A stretch of 64,000 nt of DNA, from positions 434,001-498,000 of the forward strand of contig NC_080398.1 in NCBI RefSeq assembly GCF_030265065.1, read 5' to 3'. Position numbers and translations under genes: made by a program. Origin of the DNA: Corythoichthys intestinalis. Its lineage: Eukaryota > Chordata > Actinopteri > Syngnathiformes > Syngnathidae. Positions within the stretch are counted from its first letter, which is position 1; the number at the start of each line of letters is the position of its first letter. Under the pieces are notes generated by a model, which saw only the letters and a list, made by a program, of their open reading frames with translations, was not told the DNA's origin and searched no databases. Of this stretch, positions 1 to 10,928 are shown piece by piece.

Positions 1-760
1 ACACTTGGCTAATTCAACGACAACAAATTATTAAAATATCTTTAAATTATAACATAATTCATCATATTTAATGTCACCCCTGTAGCGTGAATTCATTCAT
101 TCGCAGCCAACTAGTGACGGCTAGCGCGTTAGCACCATGGCTACTTTAGCATCAATCACGTCAAGCTGCGGGGACCCGACAAGCTAACAAAAACAACCAG
201 AGTAGGAGGCACTAGACGCGGCGGGAGCTAGGTTCGTTCGCTCGCTGGCGGTTGAAAAGCAGCCGGTTGTGGGTGGATGGAGGCTGCCTTGTTTATTCGG
301 CGGGGAGGGAGTAAGTGAGAGCAGCCTGTGACCGGATGACCGCTGAGCGACCGAGATTCACTTGAACGCACCACCCTTTTTATTCTGAATACACCAGAAT
401 GTCTTGAAATAGAATAAAAATGTTACGTTTTATCGTAATTACACGTGTATCGCAATAAAAAGACGAGTATGGTAAACGCTCCGTCGAATGACTTACTCGA
501 ACATGTCATGGGGCGTTCGTGGTCCCGAACGGGGGTCCGAGAGAAAACATACGAGACCCACGCGTCTCCTCCTCGATGTACCCGGCCAGAAACTATCCTG
601 CGGCGGGGAGAAGAGGGATGCTAGAATCCCACCATCGTGGACAGACGACGGCTGCCTGTGCAGGATGAGCCGCCGACGGGCTGCCGTCCATCCGTAATCC
701 CCTCAATCTACAGATGGGGGAGGGGGTGCAGCTTTATGCCCAGGAGGGAGGGAGTGGGTC
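1..760. promoter_or_regulatory. CpG-rich segment, possible promoter or 5' UTR region
   Basis: Bases about 100-700 are clearly richer in CpG and G+C than the AT-rich surroundings, as at a vertebrate promoter. The reading frames here are short and have no domain-like composition, so I do not call a coding region. A first exon of a gene running off the left edge, on either strand, is possible but not shown. Confidence 0.3.
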
Positions 761-1116
761 TCAGTTAAAAAAAAATATATGGCTGGGGGGCATAGATAAG
801 AGACCACTTCACGGGGAGCTTTGAAGGAAGCATTAAAACTCCCTATTTAACGCATTGGCAGGCGAAATGTATTGGACATCTATCGTCGTCAATGGCAGTG
901 AATGACTTAAGACTTGTTCACTTACATATTTTCCTCTTATTACAACTTGAGAAGCCTTCGTGTAATACCAGCAATGTTACCTTGTTTCCTGTTTTTCAGT
1001 TTTCCCCCAAATTTTTTTGAAACTGTTATAACTCACATATTACAAGTGTCATTTTTTCCCTTAGTTTAAAAATATAGCTTTCCCCTAATAATCAGTCCTG
1101 CTAAAAACAAGTTATT

Positions 1117-2274
1117 ATAATTTTCGGACTATAAACCGCTACTTTTTTCCCTCATTTTGAATCCTGTGGCTTGTAGTCCACTGTGGTTTATGTGTTGATT
1201 TATTTGGGTTAATAGGTAACACTTTATTTGACGGCCATAAGACCTTTATAATTATGACATGACATTATCATGGGCATTAATGAATGATTATGACAGATGC
1301 CATTAAGTGTCATCTGGCAAATTATGTCACTAACTCCATTTATGTTCAGCTGGGATCTTTTACATCCATTCAAAAGTGAGATAATTTGCCGGATGACACG
1401 AACTGATGTCTTTCATAAGCACTTATTAATGCTCATGACAGTGTCATATCATAATTATGATGGTCTTACGACAGTCTTATGGCACCACAGTCAAATAAAG
1501 TGTTGCAAATTCCATAACTAGCAATTGATGAAACAACCAACTAGAACAGTAACTGAAGAAATAATTAACACAGAACATGAATTTTGATTGTTGTTTACAT
1601 ATGTAGCGCCACAATACATGCTAGGAGGCATGTTGGACGACCACAGTGTTGACAGCCCACTGCTGTCAACAGGAGAGGTTGACCTTCTCTCCCAAGAGAA
1701 CAGTGATGACCAAATGAAGCTTCTTGAAGCAACGAAGCTTTGCAGCCAATTGGATAAAAGCTTGATGGTGGTTCATTTGGTCTTATGACAATTGTATGAT
1801 GCTGTCAAATAAAGTGTTGCCGGTTAATATCTTTTAGTGTAAATGTCCCATACAAATATCCCATAATACAGTGAGGACATCTGCGGCTTATAGTCAAGTG
1901 CGGTTTATCTATGTACAAATGCCGTTTTCATGTCAAATTTGGTGGGTGGTGGCTGATAGTCAGGTGCGCCTTATAGTGCGAAAATTACGGTACAGAAAAT
2001 TATTTGATAAAAACAGTTGTCGGATTAAAATGTTTCATGTTATTTTATTTGAAAACCCTTATAAAACAATGAAGCTTTGAGCCAAGTGGCTGCAAAGCTT
2101 CATGGTGGTTCATTTGGTCTTATGACAATCTTATGATGCCGCCGTTGAACAAAGTGTTATCTTATAGCTTTAATCCGGTGCGGTTTATCTATGGAAAAAA
2201 ATCCCGGTTTCATGTCAAATCTGGTGGGTGGCGGCTTATACGCAGGTGCGCCTTATAGTGCGAAAATTACGGTA
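1117..2274. repeat. Degenerate DNA element with ATAATTTTCGG / CGAAAATTAC ends, internally duplicated
   Basis: The left end (ATAATTTTCGGACTATAAAC) is matched in inverted form by the right end (TTATAGTGCGAAAATTAC). About 100 bases of right-end sequence occur twice, near 1880-1992 and 2170-2274. A second small element with inverted AACACTTTATTTGAC ends sits inside at about 1216-1505, and scraps of it recur near 1775-1822 and 2120-2160. No coding capacity. It reads as a non-autonomous transposon with repeated self-insertion or tandem copying. Confidence 0.55.
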
Positions 2275-2560
2275 TTCTTTAAAAAAAATGTATATTTTGT
2301 CAGAAGAATTGTAGCAATATTGTGACTTTTGTCATAAAACACACATTTTTCTATGCAAGTCAACTGTCACTATTTTGAAATCCAGATTAATCATGTTCAT
2401 AATATAACTACTTGACTTTTTTGTATGTTTTTTTTTCTTGTAATATGACCTTTAGTAAAATTGCGGTACTTTTGGTATGAGATATTATTCTCAAAATGTT
2501 AACTTTTGTAAAATATTTAGTTTTCAGATAACTACAGGTTGGCTGGCAAACATTGCTATC

Positions 2561-2652
2561 ATTGACAGCGATAGACATCAAATCCATTTGAACTGGGATG
2601 GGCTGGCAGCCCAAATGAATTGAATGTCTATCACTGTCAATGGCAGCCAATG
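2561..2652. repeat. Short palindromic interspersed motif (copy 1)
   Basis: An imperfect palindrome of about 90 bases. The two arms carry the same core (TGAATGTCTATCACTGTCAA and its inverse) and end beside GGCAGCCAATGAGTT. The same core recurs near 868-908, 30755-30805, 40731-40826, 41868-42017, 42537-42594 and 45645-45731. No gene overlaps it. Confidence 0.6.
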
Positions 2653-2664
2653 AGTTCACTACCA

Positions 2665-3508
2665 TTTTATTTGAGAGCCCGGTTAACTGAATTCCTCTCG
2701 AGCATCTTTGAAAATTAGCAAGCGACGCGTCTCCAAAAGTAGAATCCACCCGATCCCCAGATTACAGCGCACATCATAATCCAGAAACCTCAATCTCGAT
2801 GCGTTTTATCTTCTTTACCGTTGCGCGCCCTGAGTTGTGTCAAGCTAACAGGAAATGAGGAGTACCTCTTCCTTCCTGCCAGTTGAGACAGGAAGCCAAA
2901 AAAGGGTCTCTAATCGGCTATGTGTGGTTTTGGTAAAAGTAGCATCTACTTCCTGTGGTTTTAAAGCAGAAAGTTTAACTTCTTGCCTTGACAAAACCCA
3001 GATCAGATGTTGAGAGGGGAGAGAAGATGGTGAGGGGAGTGGAGGGAGCACCCTCACCATACAGGGCCTCCTCTGATTGGGTCTTTGTGACATCATCAGA
3101 TGAGAGGCAGAGTACCATTGGCTGGGGGTGATGTCATGATTCTGAAGCAGGGTAAGTGGGGAGCGTAGGAGCTCCGCCTCCCGGCATGTTGTGAGTGCTC
3201 AGTGAATTGACTGTCAATAATAAGCGTGTTGTTGGGATTAGTTCTGATTAGCGGATTTGTATTGATACACATTTGAACAACTAGGCAATGTCGGACTCAT
3301 GTCTATGGATTTTGGGTTGTGTAATTTTGTTCTCAATCATGTATTTTTTTTTGGGACACAAATCATGCTGTGCAGACCTTGTGTTTCCAACTAGCGGACC
3401 TTATGCTGGACGAGAACCACCAACCTAATGAATCAAGACTAAATCAGTGTTAAAAAACACTGAGTTAGTCTTAATAATATATAATAATATAATAACAATA
3501 ATAATAAT
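2665..3508. other. Intergenic stretch without recognisable gene
   Basis: This stretch shows no domain-bearing reading frame and no terminal repeats that I could pair. A good plus-strand donor-like site (GGGTAAGTGG, near 3149) follows a short G+C-richer block, but no coding frame of note precedes it. An AT-rich simple stretch (AATAAT-type) occupies 3470-3508. Confidence 0.4.
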
Positions 3509-4642
3509 TAGGGCTGTCAAACGATTAAAATTTTTAACCGAGTTAATTACAGCTTAAAAATGAATTAATCGTAATTAATCGCAATTCAAACCATCTATAA
3601 AATATGCCATATTTTTCTGTAAATTATTGTTGGAATGGAAAGATAAGACAAGACGAATATATACATTCAACATACGTTACATAAGTACTGTACAGTGATA
3701 CCTCAGCTCACGAACATAATTGGTTCCCAGAAAGTGTGTGTAAGGCGAAAAGTTCGTCTTCCGAACATTTATTTCCCATAAGAAACCATTAAAATGAGAA
3801 TAATCCGTTCCCAGGTCCCCATAAAACATAATTTTCTACTAAATAAGCCTTAAAACTACACAAAAATATACCTTATTTTCTTTAATGTCTTCTTAGGCTT
3901 AACACTAGCCTGTGGTGGGGTCTTTTTCGGTCCCATAATAGCAAAAGTACACTCAATATGGTCCAAAATGTCTATCAAACACAAACCACGTCCGCACTCA
4001 ACGAAAGGGAGGGGACGAACTGGAACGCCATGAGCGTGCGTCAGCTTCTCGTGGCGCTGTTCGACCGCGTGATTTGGTTCGGTTCGGTTGAAAACTAGTT
4101 CGTCAGCAGAGACTATATGCTCGCGAATTTAATGTTCTTGCGGCGAAAAGTTCGTGAGCTTAAGCGTTCGTGAGCTGAGGTATCACTGTACTGTATTTGT
4201 TTATTATAACAATAAATCAACAAGATGGCATTAACATTATTAACATCCTGTTAAAGCGATCCATGGATAGAAAGACATGTAGTTCTTAAAAGATAAATGT
4301 TAGTACAAGTTATAGAAATGTTATATTAAAATCCCTCTTAATGTTTTCGTTTTAATAAAATTTGTAAAATGTTCAATCAAAAAATAAACTAGTAGCTCGC
4401 CATTGTTGATGTCAATTATTACACAATTCTCATGGTGCTGAAACCCATAAAATCAGTCACACCCAAGCGCCAGCAGAGGGCATCAAAACACAAAAAAACA
4501 CAAGTAACAAGCGGACATTACACTGTGCTGTCATTTGAATCTGTTTGAGCGGGGCATGTGCGTTAAATGCGTCAAATATTTTAACGTGATTATTTTAAAA
4601 AATTAATTACCGCCCGTTAACGCGATAATTTTGACAGCCCTA
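3509..4642. mobile_element. Non-autonomous hAT-like element, family A copy 1 (interrupted)
   Basis: Starts TAGGGCTGTCAAACGATTAA and ends in the inverse TTTTGACAGCCCTA. Five further copies lie in this window (14470, 32151, 35849, 36549, plus remnants inside family E). Unit length without the insert is about 630 bases with no coding frame. Other copies show near-perfect 8-bp flanking duplications, which with the TAGGG ends indicates hAT. Here the flanks are AT-repeat and uninformative. A second element is inserted at 3693-4188. Confidence 0.75.
3693..4188. mobile_element. Nested TA-flanked inverted-repeat element, family B copy 1
   Basis: Ends are inverted repeats (CAGTGATACCTCAGCTCACG and its inverse GAGCTGAGGTATCACTG) flanked by TA on both sides. 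It interrupts family A copy 1 at a point where other family A copies read through without a break. No coding frame. The related copies at 10929 and 45740 share the CAGTG(A/G)TACCT end. A TA target suggests Tc1/mariner-type mobilisation, although a longer flanking match (TACTGTA) is also possible here. Confidence 0.65.
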
Positions 4643-4803
4643 AATGATAAAAATAAATAATAATAATATATAATAATATAATATTACTACCAAAAGCATT
4701 TGTAATTGCAATCATTTTCTGGGAAAATTGAGCCGTTATCTGACAGAGTTGCAGGGGTGCAAATACTTTTGGCCAGCATTGAAATGACAAATGCTTTCGA
4801 TTT

Positions 4804-5348
4804 GTGCTGCAACGATTACTCGACTTACTCGAGTATTCGATTATAAAAAAAATATTCGAATTAAATTTTATTGCTTCGAGTATTCGTTTAATTAAAGTGG
4901 TGTTGTAATGGTTTGTTTTGAAAGTGTTTGCATTCAGTTTTATTGATTAGGGTGGATACACTGCCTTTTGGTCTGCCTCATTTCACATGGCTGAATCCAA
5001 CTGCTCCCTGTTAAGACCAACGTAAGTTTTTGTTTATGTTTTTTAATGCATTCATAATTTAGTTTATAGGTATATTTAGCCATTTTTTTCTTGAAATATG
5101 TGTCCGAACCATTTGTCAAAAGCATTGGAAAAAAAAAAAAAAATTAGCATTTAAGCTAGCCGACTTTTGCTATGCAAGTTAGCCCATTGTTCTTTTGTTG
5201 TACATAGATCCTCTTTTTTTTTTTATATCGTGTGATGCTCAGCTCAGGTATTTTAATTTTTCATGTTCATTATCCGATTACTCGATTATTGGAACTAACT
5301 AGTTCATCGATTAATCGACTACTAAAATAATCGATAGCTGCAGCCCTA
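4804..5348. mobile_element. Non-autonomous element, family D copy 1
   Basis: Runs from GCTGCAACGATTACTCGACT to ATCGATAGCTGCAGCCCTA, ends that are roughly inverted copies of each other. A diverged copy occurs at 14174-15445, where family A has inserted into it. No coding frame of interest. Probably an hAT-type miniature element, judged by the GCTGCAGCCCTA terminus. Confidence 0.55.
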
Positions 5349-5476
5349 CTTTCTATACTATTCTGGTCAGGTCGAGTTGAGTCTATCCTCTCCATCAATG
5401 ATCCCCGAATGAGTTAATGGTTTATTTTAATATCAGTTCTTTGTAGATATGGGGCTCCGTAATCCAGTGCACTAAC

Positions 5477-5852
5477 CTGCAGCTTTCCCAGTCAGAATCC
5501 CTTCCCAGCAGGCTCCTAAGGGACCACCGGGAGCGCCGGCTGGGAGAAGGACTACGTGACCAAGATTGGGAAGGTGGCAGAAGGAGGTCCTGACCCGGAT
5601 CCTCCCTCCTGGAATCAGGGGCCACAAGTGGGGAGAGTGCAGGGGTAATTTCCTCCTCAATTACAATCTGCGGGGTTACAGATCGCTTGTCGGAACTCCG
5701 CTTTTTGGTTCGGCTTCGGCCACGGTAGATACGCGGGTGGCGGCCGGAACGAGTGGGCCGGGGGCTGGGTGAGCGGGACCAGGACTCGGTATCGGAGGAT
5801 GGGGGCAGAATGGTCAGGGTCGGGACGGGGCGAGAGGAGGACATGGTCATCT
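5477..5852 (-). CDS. Candidate internal exon, serine/arginine-rich protein of unknown identity
   Basis: An open minus-strand frame of about 125 codons with proper splice-like borders: a pyrimidine-rich acceptor (CTGACATTCTCAG) just upstream and a donor (CTGCAG followed by GTTAGT) at its end. The peptide is rich in Ser, Arg and Pro, with two similar blocks (ESWSRSPSPRPTRSG and QSWSRSPSPSRRSR) separated by an acidic stretch (IVIEEEITPALSPL) and ending RSLLGRDSDWESC. G+C content and CpG are well above the neighbouring AT-rich repeats. An overlapping frame on the same strand (start near 5953) is also open for 98 codons, so the true frame is not certain. I do not recognise the family. It could belong to the same minus-strand gene as the candidate exon at 15995-16110, but nothing proves that. 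Confidence 0.35.
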
Positions 5853-6578
5853 CTGAGAATGTCAGCTATACGACCCACAAGAAATGACTCATTCCGGAGA
5901 AATATCAATTCCTCTGAGAGCGAGGCATATTCAGGACGCCAGTCTTTCCACACCTCGTTTCTTCATGGTTCCTCTGCAGTCCTATTTGCTTTACGTGGCT
6001 CATCTTTGCGAGCTCAGCGGTAAAACACCTGAGGGGGGTGAAAAGACTTTGCACTCAAAAGGCAAGCTGACATCTGACTTGCTATAATGAGACACTTCAT
6101 AAAAAGAAATTGTCAATCAAGTCCTCCACTGAGCAAACTAGTACTAGGCTTAGAGTTATGCGTGCGTAAATTTGTATTAAATCAATCGACGGCCCTTTAA
6201 TCAAATTGAATCGCAGCAAACTTTGCAATATGAAATTGGTTATTTACATCCCTAATGAGTTCACAATAAAAAAAACTGGGAATTTAAAGCACTCTGAGGT
6301 TGTATGTGGCAAAAGGCACTCGTACATAATACTGGGACCCCATGACACTTATCTAATAAATCAGGGTCCCCCCAGGATTGATAAATCTAAATTCAAGACT
6401 TTTAAGACCTTTTTTAATGCCATTTCAACTGAAAATTAATACTTTTCTCGCACCCATTATTTAGATCATATTGAATCATATTAAATAAATAAAGCACTGA
6501 ACATCAAATTTAACCTCAATTACTAAGTGTGTTTGACAAAATATATTGAAGATACAATTAAAACACATTTAAAGTAAC
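5853..6578. other. Intergenic, start of a degenerate repeat
   Basis: No convincing gene. From about 6362 the sequence (TTCAAGACTTTTAAGACCTT-type) resembles the stretch at 10040-10191. The two may be the outer parts of one old element later split by the BED-type hAT copy at 6579-8423 and other insertions. Confidence 0.35.
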
Positions 6579-8423
6579 TAGAGATGTCCCGAAGTCCGAT
6601 ATTTGGATCGGACCGGACGCCGATATGGGCAAAAAATGCGCATCGGTATCGGATCGGCCAACACGGAAACATTCTGATCCAGACTTCCGATCCAGTTCTT
6701 TTGAAAGTCCGGTCCGGGTTTTCCAGCGCACCGATTTACAAAATCCATTCCAGTTTTTGCTTCGGTTTCCATAAAATCCGGTCCGCATTTTACAGCACAC
6801 CTTCAACACACTACATTTACATTACCGTCTCCCAATTTACCGAGAGACTATCGGTAAAAATGTCAGCTGTGTGGGATCATTTTACCTTAAATGACGACAA
6901 AAACGAAGAGGCAGAGTGCAACATATGCCACAAGAGAGTCAAGCGTGGTGGTAAAGCTGTAAGAAGTTTTAATACAACCAACCTAATCAAGCATTTAGCG
7001 AAATACCACCACAAACAATATGAGGAGTATGTTAAGAAAACGAAGACAAAAAGAAAGGTCCTACGCAACTAACACTGGCAGAAACTTTTGCTATGCGTGA
7101 CAAACTGGCACTCGACAGTCCCAAAGCCCAGGGAATAACAAGAGTCATTGCCGAAGAATTAATTCTGGATGACGAGCCATTATCTCTCGTGAGTCAAGAC
7201 GCACCATCCAACACTTAGAACCGCGGTACAACATGCCCAGCCGTCATTAGATCCTTGAGCGATTCGGCCGTGGAAGATTCGAGAACGATTCACAAACATA
7301 CAAATTCCGATTATTGAAATATGTCAATTAAAGCGGAACTAATACACAGCGCAGTCTTCGGGACGCAATGAGAAACGGACCGCATTGCGTCCTGAGAGTA
7401 AACATGCTTGTCATAGACCCGGGTAATGCCAATGCTCAACTCACGGCTTTAGCTCAACTCATGCCGCTGGATAAAAAACACAAGAATACCTGACTGTTGC
7501 TGACAGCCGCTACAAACTACGTCAACATCGTTTTACTGTAGATAATAGATATCATATGTATATAGAACTAGATGCAAGATGACAGACTCAACGGCGTTAG
7601 CAACATTGAAGGATTGAAAACTAGTTGCGTTAGTAAACAGCCGCCATCTTAAAGCAGGACACCTCCCTAGTAGGCTGTTGTGAACCTTCCAAGCAAACCT
7701 AATTAACTTTTTATCTAAAATACTCCTAAATCGGCAAAATCATGACTTGAATCTATCTTCAAAACAGTTTTAAAACTTTCACATGTCGAAAGTAGACAGA
7801 AGGGAAATTATGGAATAACGGGAGCAATTTTAACAACTTTAACAGTTGATTTGTAAAATTAAATGAATTGAATGTAGTTTAAAGCTGCTGATACAGAATG
7901 GGGACTCTGAGTATTTTATTTACTGTTTTAAAATGTTAGCTTGATACTGAATTAGTCGTTTAAACCTGAGAGGCTTTTTATACAATTATTGTAACTAATG
8001 CACGAAACATTAAAAGCATCTAATAGCTTGGTGGGTTTGTGGGATTTTCCACTGAGGTTGTTTGTGTGTTTTGCTTTTTTAAGACAGTTTACAATATTAT
8101 TTGCACGTTTTACTGACTGACTATGCCATTTCTGTTTGTTATTTGTAATGTTTTGTGTTTGTCACTGAATAACCAGGTCAGTTTCTTGTTACCAACCGTT
8201 GTGTGTTATTCAAACTCACCTAATTCAGCTGGCTAGTTGTTATCAAGAGTACTAAAACCTTTTTCAACATGAGTCTGACAACTAAGTAAGGAGGCTAAAT
8301 AATTTTAAACTTTAACACATGCTCAGATTGGCCAGTATCGGTATCGGCCAGTATCGGTATCGGATCGGACGTGCAAAACAATATCGGATTGGAAGTGCAA
8401 AAACCTGGATCGGGACATCCCTA
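6579..8423 (+). mobile_element. hAT DNA transposon, BED-finger type, internally deleted
   Basis: Ends are inverted repeats: TAGAGATGTCCCGA at the left and TCGGGACATCCCTA at the right. Both are flanked by a perfect 8-bp target duplication, AAAGTAAC (6571-6578 and 8424-8431), the hAT signature. Repeated GGATCGG/GTATCGG words lie just inside both ends. Coding sequence covers only the N-terminal part of a ZBED/hAT transposase (6860 to about 7240). The remaining 1.2 kb has no transposase catalytic region, so this copy cannot move itself. Its first 14 bases match the ends of the family E elements (for example at 61287), which it or a full-length sister may have mobilised. Confidence 0.9.
6860..7240 (+). 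pseudogene. Truncated hAT transposase, BED zinc-finger N-terminus
   Basis: From the ATG at 6860 the product begins MSAVWDHFTLNDD and carries a BED finger: CNICHKRV supplies the cysteine pair, and LIKHLAKYHH about 20 residues on supplies the histidines, with the usual aromatic W and F before it. The frame stops at 7072. The family's continuation (FAMRDKLALDSPKAQGITR, then ILDDEPLSLV) is read in another frame, and a further shift leads into LEPRYNMPSRH before homology ends. So there are at least two frame breaks and a large deletion of the catalytic and dimerisation regions. The BED domain binds the element's DNA ends in active relatives. The nearest host-derived kin are ZBED proteins. Confidence 0.85.
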
Positions 8424-8431
8424 AAAGTAAC

Positions 8432-9207
8432 ATTATAAACTCTGTCAGAATTTTTTTAAACACACACACACAATAATTATGGACAAAAAGAGGAGGAGGA
8501 CAGGACTCAGACCAGCCATCTTTTGTAACAGGCTATAGTCGCATGTGCACCTGCCAAGACCCCAATGAACAAGGCTAACTCTTGAGTTAAAACGACGAAA
8601 TTCACATTCATTCAAAAGGCAAACCGAAATGTTTAAGCACGTCCACTACCTTCGCATGACCCATAAACTGCAACCTAAAGTATCTGGATGCAACTTGAGC
8701 CCCTATCACATACTCCAAAACAACGGAAATATCGCGGGACTTACCCGTGCAGCAGTTGTGTGTGAAAACAATTTCCCGTGTCGACTGACATGTGAAGCAG
8801 TGTGCGTGAAAGCAGCCGTTAATTCCCGGGTCACAGCAGCTGACTTAAATATCATAGCGGTGGCTGATGTAACTTCCTCCCTCTTCGCAGTAAGACAAAA
8901 AGCGGTAAACAAACATCGCAATTATAAACATAGCAAGCTGGAAACAGCTAAATTAAACTGAAAACATGACCAAAATTAAAATGTCAATTATTACGTCGGG
9001 CCGGGCCAGGGTTCTTTCTCGCTAACTTTTTGTAACAACTATATATTAACGATGTATGAATGATAAACTAAGGAATAATTGTTATAAAATAAATAATTTG
9101 GATAAAAAAAGAAGGCGCTGTATGGTCATTGCAGAGCCAGAGCGTGCCTATACGCCCTTTTTAATCTTCCCCTCTGCGAGTCCGCAAAACCGCATCTGTT
9201 TATTTAT
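8432..9207. other. Repeat-derived intergenic sequence
   Basis: No gene is recognised. A CA microsatellite-like run sits at 8461-8471. GGGCCGGGCC-type sequence near 9000 and GGTCGGGTCGGGC near 9417 resemble pieces of one small repeat. Confidence 0.35.
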
Positions 9208-9690
9208 ATTTAACAAACTTTTCCAGCATTATTTCGTTGTGTAAATAAATTTATAATGATCATAAAAATATGTACTTTATTTAAACATTAAGAAAATGTC
9301 CGTTTTTTTTTTCTTTCTGCCAACTGAGAATTTGTTACAAAAGACAGGCTTTTATGCAGACATCGTCACAAATGTTATGACACAAAATGCGTGTCGGGCT
9401 TTAATACCCGCGGACCAGGTCGGGTCGGGCTGGATTTTTTTAGGCCCGATTTTACCTCTATCTCAAAGTCTTGTTGAGCTTAAATTGGCTGCAGTTACGA
9501 AGTCGGGAATGCTCCCTCCGGAAAAAAAAAAACACGATTTGACCAACATTATGTTTAACAAACTTTTCCAGTGTTATTTCATTGCGTAAATGCATTTCTA
9601 ATGATCATGAAAATATGTAAACTATTTAAACATTAAGAAAATGTGCGTTTTTTTTCTTTCTGCCAACTGAAAATTCAGTTACAACATCGG
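9208..9690. repeat. Partial tandem duplication, two units about 340 bases apart
   Basis: A block of roughly 130 bases starting TTTAACAAACTTTTCCAG and running through AAACATTAAGAAAATGT to TTTCTGCCAACTGA occurs at 9208-9340 and again at 9548-9675 with moderate divergence. A second shared word (CGGGAA-GCTCC followed by GACCAACATT) is also doubled, at about 9500 and 9688. No coding sequence. Confidence 0.6.
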
Positions 9691-10867
9691 GAACGCTCCA
9701 GCTGGAACAAAACGCAATATGACCAACATTGTGACAGCCGATGCCGACCATAAATGACGTAATATCCGAAACAGATCACCAATGGACTCATTTGAAGTAT
9801 ATGAATGGTGGTCTGTTTTGGTGTTCAGAATCCACAATACTTCTGCCTGCAGGGTTTTCGTTCCACTGACAAACAGATGCATTCCCGATGCAGAGGTGGA
9901 TGGATTCTCCGTTTTGCCGGTTGTGGTGGTTTGGCACGCACGAGTTGCATTTCGATTTGTAGTGCAGTGCATCGTAAAAATACTATGCGTCATCTTCGTT
10001 ATGGATTTTAAAAAAGACAAAAATCTTTGTCACGGATATAATTTAGGTTGAACTGAGATGTTCTTGAAAATTAAGACCACCTTGAAAAAATTCCAGACTT
10101 ACAACAGCTAATTCAATACTTTTAATACCTTTAGTAATGGAAAACTAAATTCAATGCTTTTTTAATACTTTTAATAACCCGCGGGTACCATGATGTATCC
10201 TACTTTGTTCTCTATTAAAGGCAAATAGATAAATTATGTATTGACGGCTTTGTTCCCCCCCTCTCACGTAATGTTCCTGATTTTGTTCAAAAGCTCCTTA
10301 TCTGGCTCACAGGCTTGAGTTGCCAACACCACATGGATTTTATTTTTCTGCATTAAAATATCGCTCCTGGGCTAATGCTGGGAAAGGGGAAATTTGAGAG
10401 TGCCCACTTCCTGTTGGGAGTATTACATGACATTTGATGACATTCAAAACAAGTGCGAGAAAGACCCAAAGCGCATGCCGGCGATGCGGGAGAACACTCA
10501 GGGAGGTCATAGGGGAACATTCCAGCAAAAAGTAGCATACGTAACAGTGTTTTTGAAAGATATGAGCAATGGACAAGCTTTAGAAAAGACAAAGAGTAGT
10601 ACTTCCACTTATGAGCAACTCTTTTCAACATACAAGCCATCATTGGGACTTTTTTTTTTAACCACATAATTTTGTTGTTGATTTAAGTGAATTACGGTAG
10701 AATGTATTCATAGGATTTGCATTCATTTCAAAGGGAAAGTGTGGTCTTGGAATGACTTGAACACATAGGTCAAGACACCACTCTTGTTTTCAAGCATTCA
10801 AACTTCCCCCAATTTTTTTTAGAAATAAGTTACTTCACCCAAAATTATAATATTTATGATCTTTATC
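9691..10867. other. Intergenic, no gene recognised
   Basis: Contains the right part of the degenerate repeat noted at 6362 (about 10040-10191, ending ACCCGCGGGTACC), then apparently single-copy AT-rich sequence. Short open frames on both strands lack domain features. Confidence 0.35.
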
Positions 10868-10928
10868 AGTGTTGTTTTTGGCAGCCCTTTTAATTTTTGT
10901 CTTGGTCTTAGTCTTTTGGACTATAATA

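Noticed and set aside
8629-8961. 110-codon frame
   Set aside because: Composition is ordinary, with no domain, no splice borders and an opposing open frame at the same place. Not supported as a gene.
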